From assembly GCA_004357365.1 (NCBI GenBank), contig SMVT01000107.1, positions 1 to 30,256 on the forward strand: 30,256 bases of DNA, given 5' to 3'. This document shows positions 23,301 through 30,256 of the stretch, in pieces. The notes beneath the pieces are model-generated. The model made no database searches and was not told where the DNA came from. It saw nothing but the letters and a program-made list of their open reading frames with translations. The position numbers were made by a program, and so were the translations under genes. Numbering within the stretch: position 1 is the stretch's first letter; every line of letters starts with the position of its first letter. This DNA is from Nitrospina sp. Its GTDB lineage: Bacteria; Nitrospinota; Nitrospinia; Nitrospinales; Nitrospinaceae.

Positions 23301-24148
23301 CGTTCCGCCTCCATTTCCATGCCCGATCGAATCCAGAGCGTCACTGAAATTAAAATAAACACGAGCGTCAACAGAACCAGACCGGCGCCCCAGGCATGGG
23401 TCAGGGCCTTGGGATTCGTCGCTTCCTGCGCCAGCACCAGAATGTGGGTCTGCAGAGTGGTCACCGGTTCGGTCCACGACTGCGGCAATTGCACGCCGGA
23501 AAACGCGGTGGCTGTGAACATGATGGCCGCCGTTTCCCCCGCCGCCCGGGCCAGTCCCAGCAGGGTTCCGGTGACCATGCCGTACATACTTTGCGGCAGG
23601 ATAACGGCGCGCATCTGCTGGCCCGGCGACAGGCCCAGCGCCAGCCCCGCTTCCCGGTAATGATCCGGAATGGATTCCACCGCCTCGTGAATGCTGACGT
23701 GGAGGGTCGGCAGAATCATCACGGCGAGAATCAACACGCCCGTCACCCACGACACCCCGGCATCCAGCAACACGCCGAAGAACAGGTAACCGATCAATCC
23801 GAAAATAATGGTGGGGACGGCGTTGAGCGAATAGATGAGAAAGCGAAACATTTTTTTGAGTGGCGGGGAATGCAAAAACTCGGTTTGAAACAAAACCGAT
23901 CCCAAAGCCACCGGCAGACACACGATGGCCGCGCCGGCCATTAAAATGAGTGTACCGATCATCTGATAAAATATGCCGCCTTCCGACCCGAAGTTGCGCG
24001 ACTCTTCGAATAGAAATTCGCCGCTGAGGGCGGGGGCGCCCTTCATGATTACCGTTGTCAGAATCACCGCCAGCACCAGACAGCCGCAACCGGTCAACCC
24101 ATACAGGATGAGGATCGTCGCCCGTTCTTTCCAGAGGCGGGGGTTCAT
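23297..24148 (-). CDS. pstA: phosphate ABC transporter permease PstA
   Basis: An inner-membrane permease of 283 residues with about six helices. The ABC-permease loop is visible in EAGLALGLSPGQQMRAVILPQ, and the segments LNAVPTIIFGLIGYLFF and ARAAGETAAIMFTATAF are typical of PstA. It pairs with PstC to form the channel for phosphate. ATG 24148 overlaps the pstC stop by the sequence ATGA, and its own stop overlaps pstB in the same way, so all four proteins are made in step. The open frame that continues upstream of 24148 runs through pstC out of frame and is not used. Confidence 0.93.
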   Translation of the reverse strand: MNPRLWKERATILILYGLTGCGCLVLAVILTTVIMKGAPALSGEFLFEESRNFGSEGGIFYQMIGTLILMAGAAIVCLPVALGSVLFQTEFLHSPPLKKMFRFLIYSLNAVPTIIFGLIGYLFFGVLLDAGVSWVTGVLILAVMILPTLHVSIHEAVESIPDHYREAGLALGLSPGQQMRAVILPQSMYGMVTGTLLGLARAAGETAAIMFTATAFSGVQLPQSWTEPVTTLQTHILVLAQEATNPKALTHAWGAGLVLLTLVFILISVTLWIRSGMEMEAER

Positions 24149-25017
24149 CGGGCTTTCCTCAAAAGAAAATGGCCGGCGGTGGTCAACGTCATCACCATCA
24201 CGAACAACACTAGCCCCAGTGCGATGAGCGCGCTCCACTGCAGGTCGAAGCCGAGCGCTTCGGCGGCCTCGCGTCCTATTTTCGAGGGGATATTTTGCCC
24301 CGACGCGAACAGGTCGAACCAGGGTTGGGGAATGCGGTCGATGCCGCCGATGACCAGCATGACGGCGATGGTCTCGCCCATGGCGCGACCCAGTCCCAAA
24401 AACACCGCCCCGGCCAATCCGGGTAACGCCTGCGGCACCACCACCTGCATCACCGTCTCCATGCGAGTCAGCCCCTGGCTGAGCGCCGTGTCGCGGGTTT
24501 CGCCGGGGACGGCGCGCAGGGCGTCCTCGGCCAGGGTCATCACCGTCGGCAGAATCATCACCGCCAGCAGAAGGCCCGCCGTGAACAGGGTGTTGCCGTC
24601 GATCAGTCCGAACAGATCGCGCACCCAGACCGCCAACAGCGCAATGCCCATCAGCCCGTAGAGAATGCCGGGCACGCCCGCCAGCAGTTCCATGGCGGCT
24701 TTGACCACGAGGCGCACACGGCCGGAGAGAAATTCCGAGGTGAGGATCGCACTGCCCAACGCAAACGGCAGGACCATCACGACGGCCAGTCCGGTGACCA
24801 TCAATGAACCGTAAATCATCGGCAGGGCTCCGTAGACTTCGCCTGCGAACCAGTCGGTACCCCACAGGAAGGAAACCCCCTCGCTTTTAAAAACCGGAAC
24901 GCTTTCCACCACCAGACTGACAAACAATAGGCCGATGGTCCCGGCGGAAATGGCCGCGGCAAGACCGGTCAACCAGAATGCCGGTCCCCTTTCGGGAAAC
25001 AGGGGCTGCTTATTCAT
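24145..25017 (-). CDS. pstC: phosphate ABC transporter permease PstC
   Basis: The second inner-membrane permease, 290 residues, about six helices. The first helix is at about 15-40 and the conserved WGTDWFAGEVYGALPMIYGSL follows. The coupling loop reads DTALSQGLTRMETVMQVVVPQ and the GRAMGETIAVMLVIGG segment marks the PstC group. It is the second gene of pstSCAB; its ATG overlaps the pstS stop. It forms a heterodimer with PstA above the PstB ATPase. Confidence 0.93.
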   Translation of the reverse strand: MNKQPLFPERGPAFWLTGLAAAISAGTIGLLFVSLVVESVPVFKSEGVSFLWGTDWFAGEVYGALPMIYGSLMVTGLAVVMVLPFALGSAILTSEFLSGRVRLVVKAAMELLAGVPGILYGLMGIALLAVWVRDLFGLIDGNTLFTAGLLLAVMILPTVMTLAEDALRAVPGETRDTALSQGLTRMETVMQVVVPQALPGLAGAVFLGLGRAMGETIAVMLVIGGIDRIPQPWFDLFASGQNIPSKIGREAAEALGFDLQWSALIALGLVLFVMVMTLTTAGHFLLRKAR

Positions 25018-25937
25018 TTGGAATGAGACCCCGCCACCCAGGAGACGGTGTGGGGCAATTGAATGGGAATATACCCGCTTTCGGCGACCCGCTTCTGACC
25101 ATCTTCACTCAGCAGGTAATCGATGAATTGTTTGACCGCACCTTGAGGTTCACCGGCGGTGATCAGGTTCAGGTTGCGGGCGATGGGAAAACGTCCGGTG
25201 CGCACATTGTCGAGCGTGGGTTGGATCACACGCTCCCCGTCGCGGATGCCGATGCCGACCACCTCGTCATTGATCCAGGCGATGGACAGCATGCCGATGG
25301 CGGAATCGCTTTGCGCGATCTTGGCCTGCTCTTCGTTGTTGGAACCGGTGACCAGCCGCGCTCCCGGCGCGCGCGCGTTGGATTTTCCGAACAGGTATTG
25401 CATAAACACGTGACGGGTGCCGCGGTGCACTTCCTTATCGATGACGATGATCGGCCGGTCCGGTCCGCCCACCTGTCGCCAGTTGGTGATGTTACCGAGA
25501 TAAATGTCGCGGATCTGTTGTTTGGACAGCGCCCGCACTCCGCCGTGAAACACTTCGGAAGACACGACGCAGGCCACGGCATCACGGCCGATGACGGTGA
25601 TCTGGAGATGGGAAGAAGCGTATCGATGCTTTTCTTTGAGGGTGATTTCGCGGGAGGCAAGACCGATGTCAAACCGCCGGGTGCCCACCCCGTGAATGCC
25701 GACACCGGAGCCGCCGGCATTGACGATGATCTTGACCAAAGCGTGGCGGGCCTGAAACCGCTCCGCCGCGCGGGACACGATGGGCAAAACCGTGGTCGAC
25801 CCGGCAACCCGGATCACCGTCGTCTCTTCGGCGAACACCTGCGTTCCTCCGCCCGGGCGGAGCGTCACGAAAACGGCCCCCGCCAGCAGGACCAGGCTAA
25901 TGATGACAACTGCTTTTACAGGATATGTGAGCGGCAT
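25014..25937 (-). CDS. pstS: phosphate-binding protein PstS
   Basis: The periplasmic phosphate-binding protein, 307 residues. A hydrophobic leader at 8-26 and VFA-EE (after residue 36) give a plausible cleavage site, though it might stay as an anchor. Binding-loop segments are visible: AGSTTVLPI (45-53), NAGGSGVGIHGV and the FDIGLASREI strand, then HRGTRHVF; the C-terminal end AVKQFIDYLLSEDGQKRVAESGYIPI is typical. It delivers phosphate to PstC/PstA. A strong AGGGGGA ribosome site precedes the ATG. The upstream region holds an inverted repeat (26002-26024), a candidate for control, but no clear Pho box was read. First gene of the operon. Confidence 0.94.
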   Translation of the reverse strand: MPLTYPVKAVVIISLVLLAGAVFVTLRPGGGTQVFAEETTVIRVAGSTTVLPIVSRAAERFQARHALVKIIVNAGGSGVGIHGVGTRRFDIGLASREITLKEKHRYASSHLQITVIGRDAVACVVSSEVFHGGVRALSKQQIRDIYLGNITNWRQVGGPDRPIIVIDKEVHRGTRHVFMQYLFGKSNARAPGARLVTGSNNEEQAKIAQSDSAIGMLSIAWINDEVVGIGIRDGERVIQPTLDNVRTGRFPIARNLNLITAGEPQGAVKQFIDYLLSEDGQKRVAESGYIPIQLPHTVSWVAGSHSK

Positions 25938-26001
25938 CCATTTTCCCCCTGAAACAAGGCCCTATTCGGGACATATTCACCTATGTAGATATGTAAATGC
26001 A

Positions 26002-26024
26002 ACAGGTTTATGTCGGAAACCTGT
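26002..26024. promoter_or_regulatory. inverted repeat upstream of pstS
   Basis: ACAGGTTT (26002-26009) and AAACCTGT (26017-26024) are exact complements around 7 bases. It lies about 65 bases before the pstS start on its upstream side. A palindromic CCTG-TT-CAGG follows at 26043-26052. Either may bind a regulator; a standard PhoB box was not recognised. Confidence 0.45.
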
Positions 26025-26071
26025 CGTAGACCTTACAACGGACCTGTTCAGGGTTCTCACGTCATTTGAGC

Positions 26072-26112
26072 TATAATACCCGCCTGCGGGATCACTCCGG
26101 ATATATCCGGAG
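26072..26112 (+). promoter_or_regulatory. -10 box and palindromic leader of the methyltransferase gene
   Basis: A perfect TATAAT (26072-26077) is followed at once by the hairpin CCCGC-CT-GCGGG (26079-26090) and an exact 18-base palindrome CTCCGGATATATCCGGAG (26095-26112). The -35 region is poor. The leader runs about 75 bases to the TTG start at 26157, and the palindromes could be an operator or RNA structures controlling it. Confidence 0.45.
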
Positions 26113-26156
26113 CCTGCTGAACCTATAATAATATTCATTAAATTGACAGGTTACGA

Positions 26157-26999
26157 TTGAAACAAAGCAACCCCTATTTTGCTGAGGATTCTCCGTTTTT
26201 GAAGGAGGACACCCGCGCCGGGCGCTGGGCCATACCCTATCATTACGAATGTTTGAACGGGCGCGTCGACACCCTGCTGGCCCGCCAGGCGGACGTGATC
26301 CGGGATTGCCGGGTGCTGGACCTGGCCTCGCATATGGGCACCTTCGCCTATGCCGCCCTGCAACTCGGGGCACGGCACGTTCACGGGGTGGATACCGAGG
26401 CCGCGCTGCTCCGCAAGGGCGAGGATTTGTTCGGCCGGATGCAGGTGCCCCGCGACGCGTACGTGTTTGAAGAAAAAGACGTTTTTGAATTTCTGGAAGC
26501 ATGCCAACCGGATAGTTTCGATACGATCCTCTGCTTCGGCCTGCTGTATTATGTGATGGAACCCTTTCGCCTGTTGCAGTTAATGGCGCGGGCGGCGCAA
26601 CGATGCGTTCTGCTCGATACCTTCACCGCCCGCTATGCGGCCCTGCAGGGCAAGGACGCCCTCCAGTATTACCCCCATGTCAGCGATGAGGCGCTGGATT
26701 TGCCGATCCTGCTGACCTCGCTGACCCGGTCGGAGAAAAAAGATTACCGGCTCCCCAACACGTTCGACTACCAGGGCAAGGAACTGGCGCTGACCAGCTT
26801 CCCCAGCCGTGCCCTGCTGGAAATCTGGTTCCAGGTACTGGGCCTGAACTTTACACTTCTGGAGTGGCGGGATTATATTCAGAAACCCTGCCACTGGCGA
26901 GACCTATGGACCCCCGAACAGAAAAAAGCCGCACACTGGGCCGACGTGTACGCCAGCGAGGTGCGAGTTTCCTACCGTTTGACCCCACCCGGGGTGTGA
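26157..26999 (+). CDS. SAM-dependent methyltransferase, DUF1698-like
   Basis: A class I methyltransferase of 280 residues. Motif I is CRVLDLASHMGTFAYAA (50-66), the acidic strand 2 is VHGVDTE, and FDTILCFGLLYYV follows as the strand 4 region. The N-terminal lead-in YHYECLNGRVDTLL and the general plan recall DUF1698/CmoB-type enzymes, but the C-terminal part is not matched and the substrate is unknown. The start is TTG at 26157; no ATG or GTG occurs in frame before the SAM-binding motif, and AGG lies 7 bases upstream. It is divergent from pstS with a palindrome-rich leader. Confidence 0.75.
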   Translation: MKQSNPYFAEDSPFLKEDTRAGRWAIPYHYECLNGRVDTLLARQADVIRDCRVLDLASHMGTFAYAALQLGARHVHGVDTEAALLRKGEDLFGRMQVPRDAYVFEEKDVFEFLEACQPDSFDTILCFGLLYYVMEPFRLLQLMARAAQRCVLLDTFTARYAALQGKDALQYYPHVSDEALDLPILLTSLTRSEKKDYRLPNTFDYQGKELALTSFPSRALLEIWFQVLGLNFTLLEWRDYIQKPCHWRDLWTPEQKKAAHWADVYASEVRVSYRLTPPGV

Positions 27000-27210
27000 A
27001 CCGGGTATCTTTTTTAAACCGCTGATTCCGCCATAACCAAAATAAATTCAAATAGTTGAAAACCTCCCAATTTAATTTACAATTACATTCCAAAATAATG
27101 TTTGCCAAGTCCCGTCCCCCTATTTATCCTGTTAAATACAGTACATCAACACGGGAATTGGGCAAGCGGGCGGAAATGCTGGAGGTTGGGTTTCCGCTCC
27201 CGGCCCTGAA

Positions 27211-27249
27211 CCGTCGGGTTCCGGGGGCATCGGACCGCGACGGGGTTTT
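27211..27249 (+). terminator. GC-rich hairpin followed by T-run
   Basis: CCGTCG (27211-27216) pairs with CGACGG (27238-27243), extended inward by TCCG with CGGA, and GGTTTT follows. It lies 210 bases after the methyltransferase and 23 bases before the next gene, so it may be a terminator or a leader structure of that next gene. The T-run is short. Confidence 0.35.
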
Positions 27250-27271
27250 CCCCATCTGAGGACACCGGACT

Positions 27272-28327
27272 ATGAGATTTCAATACCGCGTATGGGTCAT
27301 CCTTTTGATCTGCATCGTTTCTTTTCACAAAAACCTGGTGGCCGCCCCTGGTTATACGGCCGACCTGTTTCACGATCTGAGGGAATACACCCAGTATCTG
27401 GAAAGCTCTACCGGTGTGTACGACGAGTTGACGGATGTGTTCACCCTGGCATCTGGCATCGACGATTTGAGCCAGGCGGTGCTGTTAGACTCAATGACGG
27501 AGGGTGATGCGCTGGAGAAAAAACGCCAGTTGTCCGTCATTATCGAGGAGGATTTCATAATGGCCCAGGCGAAATTGGATACGCTGTACCAGCCCCTTTT
27601 CAGGTCCGACCGGTTTGTCTCCCAGGTGGACGAGTTCAACCGCTACCTGAAGGAATACAGCCAGACCATCCGGCAGTCGCTCAATGATACGTACAATCTG
27701 TTCGAAGCCAGTCTGACCCGGGACCTGGCGGTCGTCAACCAGTTCGACCTGCTGTCGCGCAAAACCATCATCCGGGCGCTGGAAGGCGAGAACGCGCTGT
27801 TAAAACTGCGGATGGGTCAGCTGGAAAAGAACAATCCTTCGTTCCACCTGTTCAAATCGATTGTGCACTCCAACCAGAGCCTGGTTTATCTCATCAAAGC
27901 CCGGATCACCGAGATGGAGATGCCCGAGATTTCTGGAGTGTCGAATTACATTCCAGAGGATGGCGCCTCATTTGTTAAAATCGCCATGATCGAACTGGGC
28001 ACCTCCAAACGCGCGGTGGAAACCGGCGCCGATGCGTTGCAGGGCTGGGCGAAAGCCAATCGATACAAGTTTGCCATTTCCAAAAGTTTCCAGAGTATTT
28101 TCCAGTCGCTGATCCAATCGTTTGAAAACAGCTTCCAGGTGGAACTGAAGATCAACGATGCGTTCCACATCCTGCTCGACGAATACCCCGGCGATCAAAG
28201 TTTCGATCAAATCAACGTCCAGATCGACCGACTGATCGATCAGCGGATGAACCTGCAGGCCGAACGGATTCAGCTGGTGGGCCGGATCTCCCGTCTGGGA
28301 AAATCCATGACCTCCTCCCAACGCTGA
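27272..28327 (+). CDS. secreted all-helical protein of unknown function
   Basis: A 351-residue protein with a signal peptide (hydrophobic about 8-18, cleavage near VAAPG). The mature part is rich in Leu, Gln, Glu and Asp with long amphipathic helices, for example IRQSLNDTYNLFEASLTRDL and FDQINVQIDRLIDQRMNL, and few cysteines or glycines. This fits a periplasmic coiled-coil or helical-bundle protein. No family was recognised. A GAGG ribosome site precedes ATG 27272. It is convergent with the duplicated membrane protein that ends at 28350, 22 bases away; a functional link is possible but not shown. Confidence 0.75.
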   Translation: MRFQYRVWVILLICIVSFHKNLVAAPGYTADLFHDLREYTQYLESSTGVYDELTDVFTLASGIDDLSQAVLLDSMTEGDALEKKRQLSVIIEEDFIMAQAKLDTLYQPLFRSDRFVSQVDEFNRYLKEYSQTIRQSLNDTYNLFEASLTRDLAVVNQFDLLSRKTIIRALEGENALLKLRMGQLEKNNPSFHLFKSIVHSNQSLVYLIKARITEMEMPEISGVSNYIPEDGASFVKIAMIELGTSKRAVETGADALQGWAKANRYKFAISKSFQSIFQSLIQSFENSFQVELKINDAFHILLDEYPGDQSFDQINVQIDRLIDQRMNLQAERIQLVGRISRLGKSMTSSQR

Positions 28328-28349
28328 ACCGGGCGTTCTCCGGAGACCC

Positions 28350-29633
28350 CTACTTCGGTTTGTAGACCCAGTGCGCCTCGACGGCGATTTTATCGTGGAG
28401 ATAGATCACCAGCCAGCGCTTGCCGGCTTCCCGGGTGAGGGTCAGCGCCACGTCCTTGAACAGAATTCCCGGATGCCCTTTTTTGAACGCCTTGTACACC
28501 AGAGCGGAGTATTTGACGGCGGTTCCGACCTTGTATTTACGAACCAGGTCGGCGACCTGGTTTTCCAACGCCCAGTCGGAGGCGCTTTTCACTTTCAAAA
28601 GATGGGACAGGCGCAGTTGCAGCATCTTGTTGACCACCGGTTTGGTGTTGAGGTTGACGATCTGCTCCGCAAACCGGGAGAAGCCGATCAACAGGTCGTA
28701 CAACCGGGCCTCGTATAAAGGCCGCTCCGATTGCGGGTGATGCGCCCGCGCAATATCCTCCACGAGGCGGTCATAGCGCTGGCGCGCTTCTTTCCAGCTC
28801 ATCGCTCCCAGATGAAACATAATCGCCTTGCGGGAGGTGTTCACCAGTTCCTGAACCTCCCCGGACAATCCGGTTTCCTCGAACTCGTTGGGGTCCGGCA
28901 GGGCGTCCATCTCCTCCAGCAGATCTTCCGGCGCAACATCCGCGCCCGTTTTCTGATCGCTGTACACGCGGATGGCGGTTTCGCCCACCAGCAGGGTCCA
29001 CCGGATCAAGAACACTTTGAACACGATGTCGTACAAAAAGAATACCGTCATCTTGAGGGACCAGAACATCAGGTCCAGCGACCTCAGGGCCAGGGTGATC
29101 CACTTGACGAGGGTCACCAGGCGGAAGCGGCGCGCGGTGCGAACGGCGGAGGTTTGTTCCCACCGGGTTTTCTGTTGCCACGCCTTGGACAACCACACCA
29201 GATGACGCAACCGGAACCGGGTCCACTGCCGGATGCCCCTCAGCCGGGTCAACTGCAGGATATGTGTCTTCATGTCCAGAAAGGCGTTGAGGATGTTTTC
29301 GATCCGCGCTTCGGCAAGGGGTTGGGAAGATTGGGGATGATAACGTTTCGCGATGTCGGCGACCAGGCCCCGCGTGTTTGCGATCAGGGACAAATCCGCT
29401 TCGCCGAGAACCCAGCGGCCGCGCAGGGCTTCACAGCGCTCGATCACCGCATTCAGGGCACCGCGTTCCAGGTCGTCGGAAGTTGCGGCGACCCGGAGCT
29501 TCAGATCGCGCAGGCGGGAGGTGTTCAACCACCGCACCTGCAGAACCCCGTAGCTTTTGACCGTCAACACCGCCAGCAGGGAAACCAGAAAAGCGCCGAC
29601 GCCGAAGGCTATCCATATCAGCTTGATCTCCAT
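28350..29633 (-). CDS. membrane protein with an internal duplication
   Basis: A 427-residue protein not assigned to a family. A membrane helix at about 4-25 starts it, and a hydrophobic stretch at about 187-218 probably spans the membrane again. Two related motifs stand exactly 200 residues apart: DIAKRYHPQSSQPLAEARI at 93-111 and DIARAHHPQSERPLYEARL at 293-311, each within a helical region of about 90 residues. Basic helices rich in Arg and Trp follow the first copy. The pattern indicates an ancient tandem duplication around the central membrane segment. The HPQS-x2-PL-x-EAR motif may bind something acidic, which is guesswork. ATG 29633 is used as the start. Confidence 0.75.
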   Translation of the reverse strand: MEIKLIWIAFGVGAFLVSLLAVLTVKSYGVLQVRWLNTSRLRDLKLRVAATSDDLERGALNAVIERCEALRGRWVLGEADLSLIANTRGLVADIAKRYHPQSSQPLAEARIENILNAFLDMKTHILQLTRLRGIRQWTRFRLRHLVWLSKAWQQKTRWEQTSAVRTARRFRLVTLVKWITLALRSLDLMFWSLKMTVFFLYDIVFKVFLIRWTLLVGETAIRVYSDQKTGADVAPEDLLEEMDALPDPNEFEETGLSGEVQELVNTSRKAIMFHLGAMSWKEARQRYDRLVEDIARAHHPQSERPLYEARLYDLLIGFSRFAEQIVNLNTKPVVNKMLQLRLSHLLKVKSASDWALENQVADLVRKYKVGTAVKYSALVYKAFKKGHPGILFKDVALTLTREAGKRWLVIYLHDKIAVEAHWVYKPK

Positions 29634-29724
29634 GAACGCAATGCATCCTTAGCGATGGGTGTTGAACTTCGGGTTGTTCTGGCGGAAACTCTTTCTGGGT
29701 GTTATAGTTTGGAACAGTCACTAC

Positions 29725-29740
29725 TGGCACGGTTCGGGCA
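29725..29740 (+). promoter_or_regulatory. sigma-54-type promoter candidate
   Basis: CTGGCACGG fits the -24 consensus almost fully, and GGGCA stands where TTGCA is expected, with the required 10 bases between the GG and GC pairs. The lipoprotein gene starts about 40 bases beyond the expected transcript start. A sigma-54 activator is encoded at 5527-6981, though no enhancer site was found here. Confidence 0.4.
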
Positions 29741-29790
29741 TTTCGCGGCCCGGCGCATCCACCGACCAATCTTTTAAAACAAGGCCTCTC

Positions 29791-30213
29791 GTGCCCTCTC
29801 ACCGAACGCTTTTTAGCCTGTGCCTGCTGAGTCTACTGGCATTGATTTTACCCCAATGCTCGGACAAAAACAGCGACGATTATTACAAGGAAGGCCTGGC
29901 CCAGGTCGAGGCGCAGGACTACGAAGGCGCGGAAACAGCGTTTCAAAAAGCCATCGAAAAGAACCCCAAAAATCCGAACGGATACTATGGGCTCGGCGGA
30001 ATTCACAATTACCAGAAGAAGTACGACCTGGCGGAACAGGCGTTCAAAACCACCCTGCGCATCGATCCCACCTTCGTGGATGCGCATTTCAGCCTGGGGT
30101 ATACTTATGAACAGATGGGTCAAAATGAAAAAGCCGAGAAAGAGTACACCATTTACCGCCGTTTGAAAAAGAAGATGGAACACTTCATGAACGAGGAGAA
30201 GAAAACGCGGTGA
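29791..30213 (+). CDS. TPR-repeat lipoprotein
   Basis: A 140-residue exported protein from GTG 29791, preceded by AAGG. The leader (RTLFSLCLLSLLALILPQC) ends in a Cys that could be lipidated, although Gln before it is unusual for a lipobox. The mature part carries about three TPR units: YKEGLAQVEAQDYEGAETAF, NPNGYYGLGGIHNYQKKYDL and VDAHFSLGYTYEQMGQNEKA, ending in a Lys/Glu-rich helix. Such small TPR lipoproteins often help assemble outer-membrane or pilus complexes. Its stop overlaps the start of the next gene by GTGA. Confidence 0.8.
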   Translation: MPSHRTLFSLCLLSLLALILPQCSDKNSDDYYKEGLAQVEAQDYEGAETAFQKAIEKNPKNPNGYYGLGGIHNYQKKYDLAEQAFKTTLRIDPTFVDAHFSLGYTYEQMGQNEKAEKEYTIYRRLKKKMEHFMNEEKKTR

Positions 30214-30256
30214 TAAAAACGGGGATCCTGCTGTTGATGGTCCTGTTCGCCATCGG
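30210..30256 (+). CDS. start of an exported or membrane protein (cut by window end)
   Basis: GTG 30210 overlaps the TPR lipoprotein stop (GTGA) and opens a frame reading MIKTGILLLMVLFAI to the window edge. A lysine followed by a hydrophobic run looks like a signal peptide or membrane helix. Only 15 residues are visible, so the product is unknown. Confidence 0.5.
   Translation, partial: MIKTGILLLMVLFAI

Noticed and set aside
24978..25952. 324-residue open frame on the plus strand opposite pstS
   Set aside because: Antisense to a conserved phosphate-binding protein; Asp/His-rich composition typical of a shadow frame.
25938..26040. Pho box for pstS
   Set aside because: CTGTCGT- and CTGTTGC-like pieces occur, but no pair in direct repeat at the right spacing was found.
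27056..27259. 67-residue open frame between the methyltransferase and the secreted protein
   Set aside because: No ribosome site, no gene-like codon bias, and it runs through the hairpin at 27211-27243.

Overview
The window reads as a moderately GC-rich Gram-negative chromosome carrying mostly housekeeping genes. Gene content (FmdB-type zinc ribbon, NtrB/NtrC pair, MiaA, pstSCAB, DUF3179, ArsM, many TPR proteins, lipoproteins) would suit a Nitrospinota- or deltaproteobacteria-like organism. This assignment is an inference from gene content only; no rRNA or marker phylogeny was available. No phage, IS element or CRISPR array was recognised.

Layout. (1) 1-2640: a secreted dienelactone-hydrolase-like lipoprotein, an AT-rich patch with a small putative DNA-binding protein, a ParD/ParE toxin-antitoxin pair whose toxin has no normal start codon, then tRNA-Lys and tRNA-Glu on the minus strand. 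(2) 2683-4417: ilvE with its own promoter, an intergenic palindromic repeat, and an FmdB-type protein. (3) 4436-8930: an NtrB-like kinase, an NtrC-like sigma-54 activator, and two overlapping AstE/aspartoacylase-like genes. The first of these keeps its zinc ligands; the second has lost all of them. (4) 8949-13290: a small membrane protein, a TrmN6-like tRNA methyltransferase, and a very long frame joining MiaA to a TPR-rich lytic transglycosylase through a signal-peptide-like segment. (5) 13309-15962: a possible structured RNA, an ArsR repressor that looks leaderless, and a divergent ECF sigma / zinc anti-sigma / ArsM operon. (6) 16110-20740: a small unknown protein, a multiply frameshifted pseudogene, a TVP38/VTT membrane protein, a DUF3179 protein and a secreted helical-repeat protein. 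(7) 20737-25937, minus strand: a large TPR protein, a second copy of the palindromic repeat, and pstSCAB with 4-nt overlaps throughout. (8) 26072-30256: a palindrome-rich leader, a SAM methyltransferase, an unknown secreted helical protein, a membrane protein with an internal duplication, a TPR lipoprotein behind a sigma-54-like promoter, and the first bases of another gene.

How the genes work together. The kinase and activator are translationally adjacent and probably form one signalling pair; the AstE-like pair follows them closely and may be part of the same transcript. The sigma, anti-sigma and ArsM genes form one compact unit beside ArsR and look like a metalloid-response module. pstSCAB is a complete high-affinity phosphate importer without phoU in view. 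The points most worth following up are the MiaA-Slt frame, the active/inactive AstE-like pair, the sigma/anti-sigma/ArsM module and the duplicated membrane protein.
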